64,000 nt of DNA from Dehalococcoidia bacterium. GTDB lineage: Bacteria; Chloroflexota; Dehalococcoidia; DSTF01; JACRBR01. The translations under genes were made by a program, and so were the position numbers. The stretch covers positions 240,219 to 304,218 of the forward strand of contig JAJTXQ010000049.1 in assembly GCA_021462855.1 (NCBI GenBank), written 5' to 3'. Positions 49,091 through 58,511 of the stretch are shown here, one piece after another (positions within the stretch are counted from its first letter, which is position 1; each line of letters starts with the position of its first letter). The notes below the pieces were generated by a model. The model was given only the letters and a program-made list of their open reading frames with translations. It had not been told where the DNA came from and did not search any database.

Positions 49091-50067
49091 GGCGCCCCCT
49101 GCGCGGCGGCGGCGGTGATGCCGCGCCCGACAAGCTGGAAGTACACGTCTTCGAGCGTCGCCTCCTCGATGTGGACGTTCGTGATCGACGCGCCGTCGCG
49201 CTGGAACACCTCCGAGAGGAACGCGCCGGTGTCATCGATCGTGATGTGGGTGGTGTCGCCGGCGAGCCGCACGCGCCCGACGCCGGGCATCGCCGCGAGC
49301 GCATCGACGCGCGCAGCCGCGCCGTCGCGCCAGGTGATGCGCACCGCGTTCGGGCGCAGGTCGCGCTTGAGCTCGGCGGGCGTGCCGCGCGCGACGAGCC
49401 GGCCCGCGGCGAGCAGCGCGACCTCGTGGCAGTAGCGCTCAGCTTCGTAGACGTCGTTTGTCGCGAGGAGGAGCGTGGCGCCGGCGGCATTGGATTCGAG
49501 CAGGTAGGACCAGATCGCGTGGCGCGCGTCCGGGTCGAGCGCGAGCGTTGGCTCGTCGAGCAGCACCAGCTCCGGTCGCGGCAGGAGCGCGCGGGCCAGG
49601 TCGAGGCGCCGGCGCATGCCGCCCGACAGCGTCGCGGTGGCGGCGCCGGCGCGGTCCGCGAGGCCGACGCGCGTGAGCATGGCGTCGATCGCCGGCTGCG
49701 CATCGCGCATGCCGAACATGCGAGCCTGGAGCCGCAGCGTCTCGGCGCCCGTCATCACGGGGTCGAGCGACGGCTCCTGGAAGACGATGCCGATGCGTGC
49801 GCGGAGGGCGCGCGTGAGCGGCTCGCCCAGCGCGCGGATCTCGCCCGCCGCGGGCGTGCGCCGGCCGATGAGGAGCGACAGCAGCGTGCTCTTGCCGGAG
49901 CCGTTCGGGCCGAGCACGCCGAAGATCGCGCCGCGCCGGACATCGAGCGAGAGCGCGTCGAGCGCGACGCGGTCGCCGAACCGGTACGAGACATCGCAAA
50001 CGCTGACGGCGGCGTCGCGCGCGCCGGTGTGCTCTTCAGGTGCGTGCAGGTGCGTGGAAACAGTCAA
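49087..50067 (-). CDS. ABC transporter ATP-binding protein
   Basis: A 326-residue ATPase partner of the preceding permease. Walker A GPNGSGKST (53-61), signature LSGGMRRRLDLARAL (147-161) and Walker B LVLLDEPTLALDPD (167-180) are intact; the residue after the D-loop and the H-loop region read LLLATNDVYEAERY, with Asn where the switch histidine is usual. A C-terminal regulatory domain follows. The TTG at 50067 is chosen because upstream sequence is Arg-rich and non-conserved; an extended GTG/ATG start further upstream is possible. First gene of the four-gene minus-strand unit ending with the cupredoxin fusion. Confidence 0.87.
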   Translation of the reverse strand: MTVSTHLHAPEEHTGARDAAVSVCDVSYRFGDRVALDALSLDVRRGAIFGVLGPNGSGKSTLLSLLIGRRTPAAGEIRALGEPLTRALRARIGIVFQEPSLDPVMTGAETLRLQARMFGMRDAQPAIDAMLTRVGLADRAGAATATLSGGMRRRLDLARALLPRPELVLLDEPTLALDPDARHAIWSYLLESNAAGATLLLATNDVYEAERYCHEVALLAAGRLVARGTPAELKRDLRPNAVRITWRDGAAARVDALAAMPGVGRVRLAGDTTHITIDDTGAFLSEVFQRDGASITNVHIEEATLEDVYFQLVGRGITAAAAQGAP

Positions 50068-50151
50068 ATCTCGGCGGGCTGAACAGGCCTCGGACAGCTT
50101 AGCACGCGCTTCAGCGCCCACGCGCAGGGGCGCGCCGGGCCGCCCGCGGCA

Positions 50152-50203
50152 CAAGACGCAACGGCGCGCCCAACCGGGCGCGCCGTTGGATCGTCGCGTC
50201 TTG
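50152..50203. terminator. Two-tier inverted repeat downstream of the AAA+ ATPase gene
   Basis: An inner 13-bp stem (50159-50171 with 50176-50188, loop AACC) lies inside an outer pair CAAGACGC (50152-50159) and GCGTCTTG (50196-50203). It separates two minus-strand genes and probably ends the upstream transcript; no T tract is present. Confidence 0.6.
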
Positions 50204-50211
50204 CGGCTGGG

Positions 50212-51522
50212 CTACGCCGGCGCGCTGAACGGGCGGAGGAAGTACATCGCGCATACCTCGTCGAGGAGTGCGGCGTTCATGTGCGGCGGCACGCGCTCGT
50301 ACGCGCACGTGTCAACGATCCCTTCGACCAGGTCGCGCGGGTGGCAGCCGCGCATCTCGCGCTCGTGCCCGTCGTACCACTCGGCGAACAGGTGGTCGAG
50401 CGCGGCACGGTCGAATGGCACGCCCTGTCTCGCGCACTCGCGCTCGAAGATCTGGATGTACTCGTCGCGCGTGGGGTTCGGGATCTCGATCTTGTAGCGG
50501 ATGCGGCGGAGGAACGCATCGTCGGCGAGCCGCTCCGGCGCGAGATTCGTGGAGAACAGCACGAGCACGTCGAAGGGCACTTCGATCGTCTGGCCGGTGT
50601 GCATTGTCAGGTGGTCGACGCCGCCCTCGAGCGCCACGATCCAGCGGTTCAGCAGCTGGGCGGCCCGCATCTGCTGGCGGCCGAAGTCATCGATGATCAG
50701 CGTGCCGCCGTTTGCCTTGAGCTGCAGGGGCGCCTCGTAGACCTTCGTCTTCTCGTCGTACACGAGCTCCAGGCTGTGGCGCGTGAGCTCACCGCCGACC
50801 GAGATCACGGGCCGCCTGATCGTCACCCAGCGGCGGTCGGGACGCGCGCGGAAGATGTTGTGGTCAGCGTCGCGCGAGGCATCGTCGACGCTCTCGTGCT
50901 TCGACGGGTCGTAGAGGCGGATGATCTGGCCGACCACCTCGATGGCGAACGGGATGCTGATGTTGCCGCCGACGATGCCGCCGATCGTGCGGGCGACGGT
51001 CGTCTTGCCGTTGCCCGACGCGCCGTAGATGAGCGTCGACTTCCGGGAAGACGCGGCGCGACCGAACCCCATCATCGTGTGCTCGGAGAGGACGAGCGGT
51101 CCGAGCGCGCTGGCGATCTGGTCTCGCGTCACCGTGGCGCCGCCGATCGCCTGGAGGCGCAGGTAGCGCACGTACTCGTCGAGCGGGACGGGCGCCGGGC
51201 CGACGTAGCCGTTGCGCGAGAAGGTGGATTCGGCGCGGTCGAGGCCCTTCTGCGAGAGGGCGTACAGGTAACTGGCCGGGTTCATGCCGCCAGCGCCGAG
51301 CACCGTCGCGAGGCCCTCGTATGTCAGCGACTGGAGCAGCTCCTCCGTGGCCGTTGCCGAGATGCGGAGCTCATCGGCCAGCTCGGCGCAGGTCAATCGC
51401 CCGCGGTGGAACATGGTCTTCAGCATCAGGTCGCGCAGGAACTCGCGATCGAGGTGAAGCTCCTCGACCGACAGCGGTTCGCGCTGGCTGTACGGGTAGG
51501 GTGCGGCTATCGCTGACGTCAT
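50212..51522 (-). CDS. AAA+ ATPase with N-terminal winged-helix domain
   Basis: A 436-residue protein. Residues about 25-100 form a winged-helix-like domain (RGRLTCAELADELRISATATEELLQSL), followed by an AAA+ module: Walker A GASGNGKT (167-174), Walker B TLIIDDFG (274-281), sensor-1 STNL (324-327) and an arginine-rich RRIRYKIEIPNP segment. The Walker B acidic pair is DD rather than DE. The ATG at 51522 has GGAGGG 4 bp upstream and was preferred over an in-frame start 90 bp earlier. Similar proteins occur in Chloroflexota, sometimes near pilus genes; here no partner is adjacent, so its target is unknown. Confidence 0.85.
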   Translation of the reverse strand: MTSAIAAPYPYSQREPLSVEELHLDREFLRDLMLKTMFHRGRLTCAELADELRISATATEELLQSLTYEGLATVLGAGGMNPASYLYALSQKGLDRAESTFSRNGYVGPAPVPLDEYVRYLRLQAIGGATVTRDQIASALGPLVLSEHTMMGFGRAASSRKSTLIYGASGNGKTTVARTIGGIVGGNISIPFAIEVVGQIIRLYDPSKHESVDDASRDADHNIFRARPDRRWVTIRRPVISVGGELTRHSLELVYDEKTKVYEAPLQLKANGGTLIIDDFGRQQMRAAQLLNRWIVALEGGVDHLTMHTGQTIEVPFDVLVLFSTNLAPERLADDAFLRRIRYKIEIPNPTRDEYIQIFERECARQGVPFDRAALDHLFAEWYDGHEREMRGCHPRDLVEGIVDTCAYERVPPHMNAALLDEVCAMYFLRPFSAPA

Positions 51523-51674
51523 GAATCCCTCCAGCGCCGCGGTCCCGACGCATTGCATCTGCCTGCCTTCACCAACCGGAAACGCCCCGAAGGGCTCCGT
51601 CATTTCGGCCATTGACGAGACGATTCTTGCCCGGCCGGCGTCAAGAAACCGATAATCTCGGTGAAAGGAGGCCG

Positions 51675-53408
51675 ATGCGAACCCTCCGCGTTGCCCTGGC
51701 CCAGATCGACACGACCGTCGGCGACCTTCCCGGCAACACGGTGAAGATCATCGAGTGGATCGGCCGCGCCCGCGACCTGCAGGCCGATGTCGTGGCGTTT
51801 CCCGAACTCGCGGTGACCGGCTACCCGCCCGAGGACCTGCTCCTGCGCCGGTCGTTCGTGGCGGACAACCTTCGCGCCCTTGACGAGATCGTCGCCGCGA
51901 CGAAGGGGATCACCGCGGTCGTCGGGTTCGTCGACATGAACGACGACATCTACAACGCGGCGGCGATCATCCACGACGGCCGGCTGGCGCACCGGTACCA
52001 CAAGCAGTTTCTTCCGAACTACGGCGTGTTCGACGAGGAGCGCTACTTCCAGCGCGGCACCTCATCGCCGGTGTTCGTCATCGCCGGCATCGATGTCGGC
52101 GTGAACGTGTGCGAGGACATCTGGTACACGGACGGGCCGACGCGCGAGCAGGGGCACGCCGGCGCCGAGGTGATCATCAACATCAACGCGTCGCCGTACC
52201 ATCGCGGCAAGGGTGCGTTCCGCGAGGCGCTGGTAGCGACGCGGGCGACGGACAACGGGCTGGTCGTCGCGTACGTCAACGCGGTCGGCGGGCAGGATGA
52301 GCTGGTGTTCGACGGGCACAGCGTGGTGGTGGACGAGCGCGGGGAGGTGATCGCGCGCGGCGCGCAGTTCCGCGAGGACCTCGTCGTGTGCGATGTCGAC
52401 ATTGAGGGCGTGATGCAGACGCGGTTGCACGACCCGCGGCACCGCAAGGAGCGGCTCGCCGCCCATGCGGCCGGGCGCAACGCGAAGATCGTCGTGTCCA
52501 CCGCGCCGTTGCCGCCCGAGAAGAGCGCGCTCGCGCCGACGCTCGCGCAACCGCTCGACGGCGTCGGCGAGGTGTGGGAGGCGTTGTCGCTCGGGCTCGG
52601 CGACTACATCCGCAAGACGGGGTTCGCCACGGTGCTCATCGGCCTGTCGGGCGGCGTCGATTCATCGCTCGTGGCCACGCTTGCGGTCGATGCGCTGGGG
52701 CCGTCGCACGTCGTCGGCGTGTCGATGCCTTCGCGGTTCTCGTCGCAGGGGAGCATCGACGATGCCCGCGCGCTGGCCGATCGCCTCGGTATCCGGCTGC
52801 TGACGATCCCGATCGAGGGCGCGTTCGCCGCGTCGCTCGACATGCTCACCGAGGCATTCGCCGACACGGAGTTCGGTGTCGCCGAAGAGAACCTGCAGGC
52901 GCGGATCCGCGGCAACGTCCTGATGTCGTTGTCGAACAAGTTCGGCTGGCTCGTGCTGACGACCGGCAACAAGAGCGAGATGGCGACCGGCTATTCGACG
53001 CTGTACGGCGACATGGCAGGCGGGTTCGCCGTGATCAAGGATGTGCCGAAGACGCTGGTGTATGACCTGGCGCGCTACCGCAACGCGCTCGCCGGCGCTG
53101 ACATCATCCCGCAGAGTGTGATCGACAAGCCGCCGAGCGCGGAGCTGCGCCCGGATCAGCTCGACAGCGACACGCTGCCGCCATATGAGGTGCTCGACCC
53201 GATCCTGAAGGCGTACGTCGAGGACGACCGCAGCGTCGACGAGATCGTGGCGATGGGGTTCGAGGCGCCTCTGGTGCAACGCGTTGTGCGGATGGTCGAC
53301 CGGAACGAGTACAAGCGGCGGCAGGCGCCGCCAGGCATCAAGATCACGCCGCGGGCATTCGGCCGCGACCGCCGGCTGCCGATCGCGAACCGGTACAGGC
53401 CGAGGTAG
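51675..53408 (+). CDS. nadE: Glutamine-dependent NAD+ synthetase
   Basis: A 577-residue two-domain enzyme that amidates deamido-NAD using glutamine. The nitrilase-type glutaminase domain (1-270) has the catalytic triad Glu44 ([11 protein letters not shown]), Lys110 ([14 protein letters not shown]) and Cys146 (NVCEDIWY). The synthetase domain carries the PPi-binding loop LSGGVDS (324-330) and [27 protein letters not shown] and [11 protein letters not shown]. The ATG at 51675 follows AAAGGAGG and gives the standard N-terminus [12 protein letters not shown]. It is divergent from the AAA+ ATPase and leads a plus-strand run. Confidence 0.97.
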   Translation: MRTLRVALAQIDTTVGDLPGNTVKIIEWIGRARDLQADVVAFPELAVTGYPPEDLLLRRSFVADNLRALDEIVAATKGITAVVGFVDMNDDIYNAAAIIHDGRLAHRYHKQFLPNYGVFDEERYFQRGTSSPVFVIAGIDVGVNVCEDIWYTDGPTREQGHAGAEVIININASPYHRGKGAFREALVATRATDNGLVVAYVNAVGGQDELVFDGHSVVVDERGEVIARGAQFREDLVVCDVDIEGVMQTRLHDPRHRKERLAAHAAGRNAKIVVSTAPLPPEKSALAPTLAQPLDGVGEVWEALSLGLGDYIRKTGFATVLIGLSGGVDSSLVATLAVDALGPSHVVGVSMPSRFSSQGSIDDARALADRLGIRLLTIPIEGAFAASLDMLTEAFADTEFGVAEENLQARIRGNVLMSLSNKFGWLVLTTGNKSEMATGYSTLYGDMAGGFAVIKDVPKTLVYDLARYRNALAGADIIPQSVIDKPPSAELRPDQLDSDTLPPYEVLDPILKAYVEDDRSVDEIVAMGFEAPLVQRVVRMVDRNEYKRRQAPPGIKITPRAFGRDRRLPIANRYRPR

Positions 53409-53428
53409 CACGCGGGAGGCGCGAGCGC

Positions 53429-54049
53429 ATGACCGTCCGCGGACTGATCTTCGATTACGGCGGGGTGCTGTGGGACATGCGGTTCGACGTGAGCCGCGCG
53501 CTCGAGGAGGAGCACGGCGTGCCGGAGCGCGCGATCGTCGAGACGATGTACGCGAGCGAGACGTGGCGCCAAATCGAGGTCGGCATCGGCGACCGCGAGG
53601 CGTGGCTCGCGGAGGCGCACGTGGCGCTGGAAACGCGCGCGGGGCGCGCGCTGCCGCCACTGCACCAGCGCTGGCGCGACCAGCAGCGGCTCATCGCGCC
53701 GAACATCGAGCTGATCGAGCGGCTGCGGCCGCGTTATCGCACCGGCGTGCTGAGCAACGCCGACCGCACGCTGATGCACCGGCTGCGCGAGGTGCACCGT
53801 ATCCACCACCTGTTCGATGACATCGTCTGCTCGGCCGACGTCGGCATGGCGAAGCCCGACGCGCGCGTGTACGAGCTCGCGGCGGATCGCCTGGGGCTCC
53901 GGCCCGACGAGTGCGTGTTCATCGATGACATGGAGAGCAACGTCGCTGCCGCGCGCGACGGCGGGATGCGCGGGGTGCACTTCCGCATCGAGCTTGGGCA
54001 CTCGCTCGAAGAGATGCTGCGCGAGCACGGCGTGGCGACGGACGCCTGA
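53429..54049 (+). CDS. HAD-family hydrolase
   Basis: A 206-residue haloacid-dehalogenase-superfamily protein. Motif I is FDYGGVLWD, where the second aspartate of DxD is replaced by glycine, as in a group of HAD proteins that includes the N-terminal domain of soluble epoxide hydrolases. Motif II is VLSNAD, motif III KPDARVYELAADRLG and motif IV FIDDMESNVAAARDGGM. The gene follows nadE by 20 bp with GGGAGG upstream, so it may share its transcript. Without the acid-base Asp, phosphatase activity may be weak or the chemistry different. Confidence 0.88.
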   Translation: MTVRGLIFDYGGVLWDMRFDVSRALEEEHGVPERAIVETMYASETWRQIEVGIGDREAWLAEAHVALETRAGRALPPLHQRWRDQQRLIAPNIELIERLRPRYRTGVLSNADRTLMHRLREVHRIHHLFDDIVCSADVGMAKPDARVYELAADRLGLRPDECVFIDDMESNVAAARDGGMRGVHFRIELGHSLEEMLREHGVATDA

Positions 54050-54113
54050 GCGCCGGCACTTCACCCAGCGCATCGGTTCGCGCATAATCGGCCCATCGCA
54101 CAGGGGAGGATGC

Positions 54114-55580
54114 ATGGACTGGCACGACATCTACCAGCAGCGCCTGACGACGCCGGCGGAAGCAGTGAAGGTGGTCAAGCCGGGCGACACGGTCGTCTGC
54201 TCGATCTTCCCGCCGCTGACGCTGCCGCCCGCGCTCGCGGCGCGGAAGGACGAATTGCGCGACGTCACGATCCGTCTGCTCGCGCCGGCGACGGACCCGG
54301 GTTGGCTGCGCCTGCCCGATGAAGACGCGTTCAAGGTCGAGTTCGAGCTGTACATCGGCGACTTCGGCCGCTTCGTGACCGACGAGAAGCGCGGCACATA
54401 CCTGCCGAACCTGTTCTCGCTCGGCATGAAGGCGTACGACCAGCAGCGGCCCGACGTGAAGGTGCCGGATGTCGTCATGGTGACGGTGTCGCCGCCGAAC
54501 CGCGCCGGCTACTGCCACTTCGGCATGAACCACTGGATGCAGCGGTCCTACGCGCGGCGCTGCCCGATCGTCATCGCCGAGGTCAACGACACGCTGCCGC
54601 AGGTGCATGGCGATGTGTACATCCACGTGTCGGAGATCGACCGGTTCGTCGAGTTCCACGCGCCGCCCTTCAGCCGCGAGGACTTCGAGCGCGCGGTGCA
54701 GAACGTCGCCGACCCGGCGCGGCGGGAGGCGTGGAAGGACCTGGCTGACGAGCTGCCGGACATCCGCGTGCTGGCGGTGGTGGCGGGCGTGATGGCCGCG
54801 GTGTCGCCCGACGACGCGCGCCGGGTGCTCGGCCTCGCCGACCCGCCGCCGGAGGCGCCGGCGATCGCCGGGCACCTGGCGACCCTGGTCCACGACGGCG
54901 ACACCATCCAGATCGGCACCGGCGAGCCCTCGCGCGGGATGGCGCGGCTCGGCGCGTTCACCGGGCGCAAGCATCTCGGCATCCACACCGAGCTCGGCTG
55001 GCCCGGGCTGGCGCGCATGTGGCGCGACGGCATCGTCGACGGGTCGCGCAAGGAGATCCACAACGGAAAGTCCGTCGCCGCGGCGTGGACGGGTTGCGAC
55101 CCCAACGATCAAGACCTGATCGACGGGAACCCGCACTTCGAGCTGTACGACCCGGAGTACGTGCTGCACCCGCGCACGCTGACGCGGTTCGACCGGTTCG
55201 TCGGGATCAACAACGCGATCACGGTCGACCTGCTCGGCCAGATCAACAGCGAAAGCGTGTTCGGCGGCCGCATCATCAACGGCACCGGCGGACAGCCCGA
55301 GATGCACCTCGCGGGCGCGTTTTCGCCGCACGGCCGCGCGATCACGCTGCTGCCCTCGACGGCGATGGGCGGCGGGATATCGCGCATCGTCGCGCAGATG
55401 GATGCCGGGTCGTTCGTGACGATCCCGCGGTTCTACGCCGATTACGTGATCACCGAGTACGGCATCGCGCGGCTGTGGGGGAAGAACCACCGCCAGCGCG
55501 CCGAGGAGCTGATCAGCATCGCCCACCCGGACCACCGCGACGGGCTGCGCGCCGAGGCGCGCGCGCTCTGGTGGCCGTAG
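54114..55580 (+). CDS. Acetyl-CoA hydrolase/CoA-transferase family protein
   Basis: A 488-residue class I-type CoA-transferase resembling 4-hydroxybutyrate CoA-transferases. The N-terminal half starts IYQQRLTTPAEAVKVVKPGDTVVCS; the C-terminal half has DTIQIGTGEPS, the probable catalytic glutamate in LGIHTELGW (Glu293), and GQINSESVFGGRIINGTGGQPEM. It starts after AGGGGAGG, with a CATAAT -10-like box at 54083-54088. It could transfer CoA between acetyl-CoA and a carboxylate, for example in feeding acids into PHA or the CoA-ester route, but the acceptor cannot be read from sequence. Confidence 0.88.
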   Translation: MDWHDIYQQRLTTPAEAVKVVKPGDTVVCSIFPPLTLPPALAARKDELRDVTIRLLAPATDPGWLRLPDEDAFKVEFELYIGDFGRFVTDEKRGTYLPNLFSLGMKAYDQQRPDVKVPDVVMVTVSPPNRAGYCHFGMNHWMQRSYARRCPIVIAEVNDTLPQVHGDVYIHVSEIDRFVEFHAPPFSREDFERAVQNVADPARREAWKDLADELPDIRVLAVVAGVMAAVSPDDARRVLGLADPPPEAPAIAGHLATLVHDGDTIQIGTGEPSRGMARLGAFTGRKHLGIHTELGWPGLARMWRDGIVDGSRKEIHNGKSVAAAWTGCDPNDQDLIDGNPHFELYDPEYVLHPRTLTRFDRFVGINNAITVDLLGQINSESVFGGRIINGTGGQPEMHLAGAFSPHGRAITLLPSTAMGGGISRIVAQMDAGSFVTIPRFYADYVITEYGIARLWGKNHRQRAEELISIAHPDHRDGLRAEARALWWP

Positions 55581-55587
55581 CGACGGG

Positions 55588-56019
55588 CTAGGATTCGCGC
55601 GCCGGGACGACGGCGAGCGTGCACCGCGAGACGCAGACAAGGCGTCCCTCGCCGTCGCGCATCTCGACCGACCACACTTGCGACCGACGGCCGCGGTGGA
55701 GCGGGACAGCGACCGCGCGGAGCGTGCCGCTGCGCATCGGGCGCAGGTGGTTGGCATTGATCTCCTGGCCGAGGGCGACGAAGCCTTCCGCGCAGTTGAG
55801 GTTGGCGCCGACCGACGCCGCGCTCTCCGCGAGGGCCACGGAGGCGCCGCCGTGCAGCACGCCGTACGGCTGGTGCACGCGCTCGTCGACCGCGAGACTC
55901 ATCACCACGCGCTCCCGCGACAGGTGCTCGACGACGATGCCGAGCGTGCGGCCGAGCCCGCCGCCCGTGTGCCTGATCGAGCCACCGTCCGTCGCGTCAT
56001 TGGCACTCAGGTCATCCAT
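55588..56019 (-). CDS. PaaI/YbgC-type hot-dog thioesterase
   Basis: A 143-residue hot-dog fold protein of the PaaI family. The signature HQPYGVLHGGASVALAESAAS (around residues 50-70, shown in part) contains the conserved HGG and the helical Glu/Ser, followed by GQEINANHLRPMRSGTLRAVAV. The ATG at 56019 has GGAGG 6 bp upstream. It converges on the CoA-transferase gene with only 7 bp between stops. Such enzymes hydrolyse aryl- or acyl-CoA thioesters, often as a CoA-salvage function. Confidence 0.92.
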   Translation of the reverse strand: MDDLSANDATDGGSIRHTGGGLGRTLGIVVEHLSRERVVMSLAVDERVHQPYGVLHGGASVALAESAASVGANLNCAEGFVALGQEINANHLRPMRSGTLRAVAVPLHRGRRSQVWSVEMRDGEGRLVCVSRCTLAVVPARES

Positions 56020-56098
56020 TCGCTGCCTCCGGAGGGTGATCGTACGCGGGTCGCGCGTGAGCCGCCACGGTGCGCTGGACCAGGCCTTGCCCGCTACG

Positions 56099-56128
56099 CT
56101 GACAATGCACGGTTCGCTGTGATAGGAT
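56099..56128 (+). promoter_or_regulatory. Putative promoter of the GNAT gene
   Basis: CTGACA (56099-56104), 18-bp spacer, TAGGAT (56123-56128). A moderate match to consensus. Confidence 0.45.
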
Positions 56129-56174
56129 CGACCACCGGGCACGGCCGCCGACGGGCCGCCCGAAGGAGCTTGCG

Positions 56175-56747
56175 ATGACCACCGACGTCCAGGCGAGCAC
56201 GAAGCGATCGTATCCGCGCGAGGTCCGGCTGGGCGAGAAGACGCTCGAGTTGCGGCTGATGGACGCGGACAGCCGCGATGCGCTCATCGCGTTTGCACGC
56301 GGGCTGCCGCGCCAGGACGTGCTGTTCCTGCGCATGGATATCACCGACCCCCGCAACATCGACGAATGGATCCGCAACATCGCCGCGGGCCGTACCACCA
56401 CGGTCGTCGCGTTCGATGGCGAGAAGATCGCCGGCTGGGCGAGCGTCCACCATAACGAGGTGCTGTGGACGCGGCACGTCGGCGAGATCCGGACGATTGT
56501 CGGCGCCGACTACCGAAACATCCGCCTCGGCGTGCGGCTGGTCGAGGAGATCTTCGAGATCGCGAAGGACCTCGGGCTGAAGAAGATCACCGCGCAGATG
56601 ACGACAGACCAGCGCGGCGCCCGCGCCACGTTCGAGCGCATCGGCTTCCGCCCGGAGGCGCTCCTCGCCGACTACGTGATCGACGGCGAGGGCCGGACGC
56701 ACGACATGCTGATCATGTCCTACGACATCGACGGGTTCAACGACTGA
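56175..56747 (+). CDS. GNAT family N-acetyltransferase, first of two paralogs
   Basis: A 190-residue acetyltransferase. The GNAT core shows HVGEIRTIVGADYRNIRLGVRLVEEIFEIAK (motif A, without a clear Q-x-x-G-x-G) and RATFERIGFRPEALLADYVID (motif B). Its N-terminal half, including DVLFLRMDITDPRNIDEWIRNI, closely parallels DLLFLRSDITDPDVVDAWLDSI of the GNAT gene after phaC (62111-62701), so the two are paralogs bracketing the storage-polymer region. The ATG at 56175 follows AAGGAG. The substrate is unknown. Confidence 0.88.
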   Translation: MTTDVQASTKRSYPREVRLGEKTLELRLMDADSRDALIAFARGLPRQDVLFLRMDITDPRNIDEWIRNIAAGRTTTVVAFDGEKIAGWASVHHNEVLWTRHVGEIRTIVGADYRNIRLGVRLVEEIFEIAKDLGLKKITAQMTTDQRGARATFERIGFRPEALLADYVIDGEGRTHDMLIMSYDIDGFND

Positions 56748-56822
56748 CGGTTCGCGCCCGGATCCCGACGGACCCGCGTCTTGCGCAGGCGCACGTCGCG
56801 CGCGGTGGATCCACGGGCGGGT

Positions 56823-58328
56823 TCAGCCGCTGGCGGTGATTGCCTCCTGCGCCGGTGATGGCGCTGGCGCTTCGCCCCTCGCGTGGCCGTTGCGCTGCGG
56901 CGGGACGTGGAAGTCCGGCAGGTCGCTCTCCGGCACGTCGGCGAGTGTGCGCAGCAGGCGGAACTCGTCGGCGACGAAGCGCCGCAGCACGTCGACGTCG
57001 TCGAGCGCCTTCGGGTCGGACATGATGCCCATGTACAGGCCCTTGTTGAAGCTCGTGATGCCGACGCCGATGCCGAGGTCGCCGGCAAGCGGCACCAGCG
57101 GGTAGTGCGCGAGCATCCGGTGGCCGACGGAGTACAGCGGGATCAGCGGCCCGGGCACGTTCGTGCAGATGACGTTGAACGTGCCTCCCGGCACGCCGCC
57201 CATGCCGGCGATGGCGTGCACGGCGGCAGGGAGGTTCTGCGACCAGCGGGCGAGCGCCTCGAACGCGTCGGCCTGGTTGTGTGACTTCAGGCGCTCCATC
57301 TCGGTGCGCACCGCCATCAGCCGATCGGCGGGGGTGGCGATACCGAGCGGGACTTCGGGCAGCATCATCGACACGCGGTTGCCGAGCGCGCCCTGTTCGC
57401 TTTCGGAGCGGACGTTCACGGGGATCATCAGGCGGAGGTTCGTGCCCTCGGTGGTCACGCCCTTCGATTCAAGGTAGCGGGCGATGCCGCCGGTGAGGAC
57501 CGTGAGCACGACGTCGTTGACGGTGCCGCCGAGCCGGCTGCGGATGCCGCGCACCTCCTGGAACTTCATTTCAGTCCAGGCTACGCGGCGTTCGCCGCTG
57601 ACGGGCTGGTTCCACGGCATGTGCGCGGGGCGGCGCAGCGCCGCCGGCAATGCGACCTCGAGGGCGCGCGTGAACTCGGTCGCCGTGCGGAACTGGCCGC
57701 GCGGGTCGAGCAGGCTCTCCTGGAACTCCGTCATCGCGCGGAAGCCGCTCTCCCAGTTGTCGAAGACGGCGTCGCTCCACGCCTTGGCGGGCGACGGCGG
57801 CGCCTTCGGCTGCCACGGCTCGGCGGGCGGCGGCGTTGGTTCCGGGTTCGGCACCAGGTCGAGCACGGCGAGCAGCAGCTCGATGCCGCTGACGCCATCG
57901 ACGAGGCAGTGGTGCACGCGGCTGATGAGCGCCGTGCGGCCGCCCTCGATCCCGTGCACCATCGTGATGTCCCAGAGCGCGCGGTCGCGGGGCAGGATCT
58001 CCCTGAAGATGTCGCTCGCGAGCTCGGCGAGCTGCGCCTCGGTCCCGGGCGCGGGCAGGTCGATGCGCCGCAGGTGGCGTTCAAGCGAGAAGTTCGGGTC
58101 GTCCTCCCACGTGGGGTGGCCGGCGTAGAACGGGGGGATGACCGCGCGCTGGCGGTAGCGCGGGATGAGGTGCATCCTCGCGTTGAGGCTGTCAAACGCC
58201 GTATCGAACGGAATGGTGCCTTCGAAGATGCCGACGGAGCCGATGTGAAGCGGGGCTTCCGGCTTCTCGAAGTACAGAAACCACGCGTCCTCTGCGCTCA
58301 TGCGTCGGGACAGGCGCGAAGCGGACAT
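56823..58328 (-). CDS. Wax ester synthase/diacylglycerol acyltransferase (WS/DGAT)
   Basis: A 501-residue WS/DGAT-family acyltransferase that esterifies fatty alcohols or diacylglycerol with acyl-CoA. The active-site motif HHCLVDG (139-145; HHxxxDG) is intact, and the second family motif PLYSVGHRML.. with GDLGIGVGITSFNKGLYMGI near residue 430 is present, as is the NDVVLTVLTGGIARYLES segment. The ATG at 58328 has GGAGG 8 bp upstream; a TATAAT-like -10 box lies on the minus strand at 58378-58383. Together with the PHA genes nearby it suggests that this organism stores neutral lipid as well as polyester. Confidence 0.95.
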   Translation of the reverse strand: MSASRLSRRMSAEDAWFLYFEKPEAPLHIGSVGIFEGTIPFDTAFDSLNARMHLIPRYRQRAVIPPFYAGHPTWEDDPNFSLERHLRRIDLPAPGTEAQLAELASDIFREILPRDRALWDITMVHGIEGGRTALISRVHHCLVDGVSGIELLLAVLDLVPNPEPTPPPAEPWQPKAPPSPAKAWSDAVFDNWESGFRAMTEFQESLLDPRGQFRTATEFTRALEVALPAALRRPAHMPWNQPVSGERRVAWTEMKFQEVRGIRSRLGGTVNDVVLTVLTGGIARYLESKGVTTEGTNLRLMIPVNVRSESEQGALGNRVSMMLPEVPLGIATPADRLMAVRTEMERLKSHNQADAFEALARWSQNLPAAVHAIAGMGGVPGGTFNVICTNVPGPLIPLYSVGHRMLAHYPLVPLAGDLGIGVGITSFNKGLYMGIMSDPKALDDVDVLRRFVADEFRLLRTLADVPESDLPDFHVPPQRNGHARGEAPAPSPAQEAITASG

Positions 58329-58511
58329 GGGGGCAGCCTCCTGTGCCGCCAACGGTAGACGGGCTGTGCTCTACCGGATTATACTCCCGTGACCTTGAAC
58401 GGGCGTTAAGGTGGGATGAAATTTGCCGCGATTTCCTGTCCTTGCAGGGTCCACGGCGCGAAATGACTTCCGGCCGCGCCGCATTATAAGCTGATAGAGC
58501 GACGAGCGACG

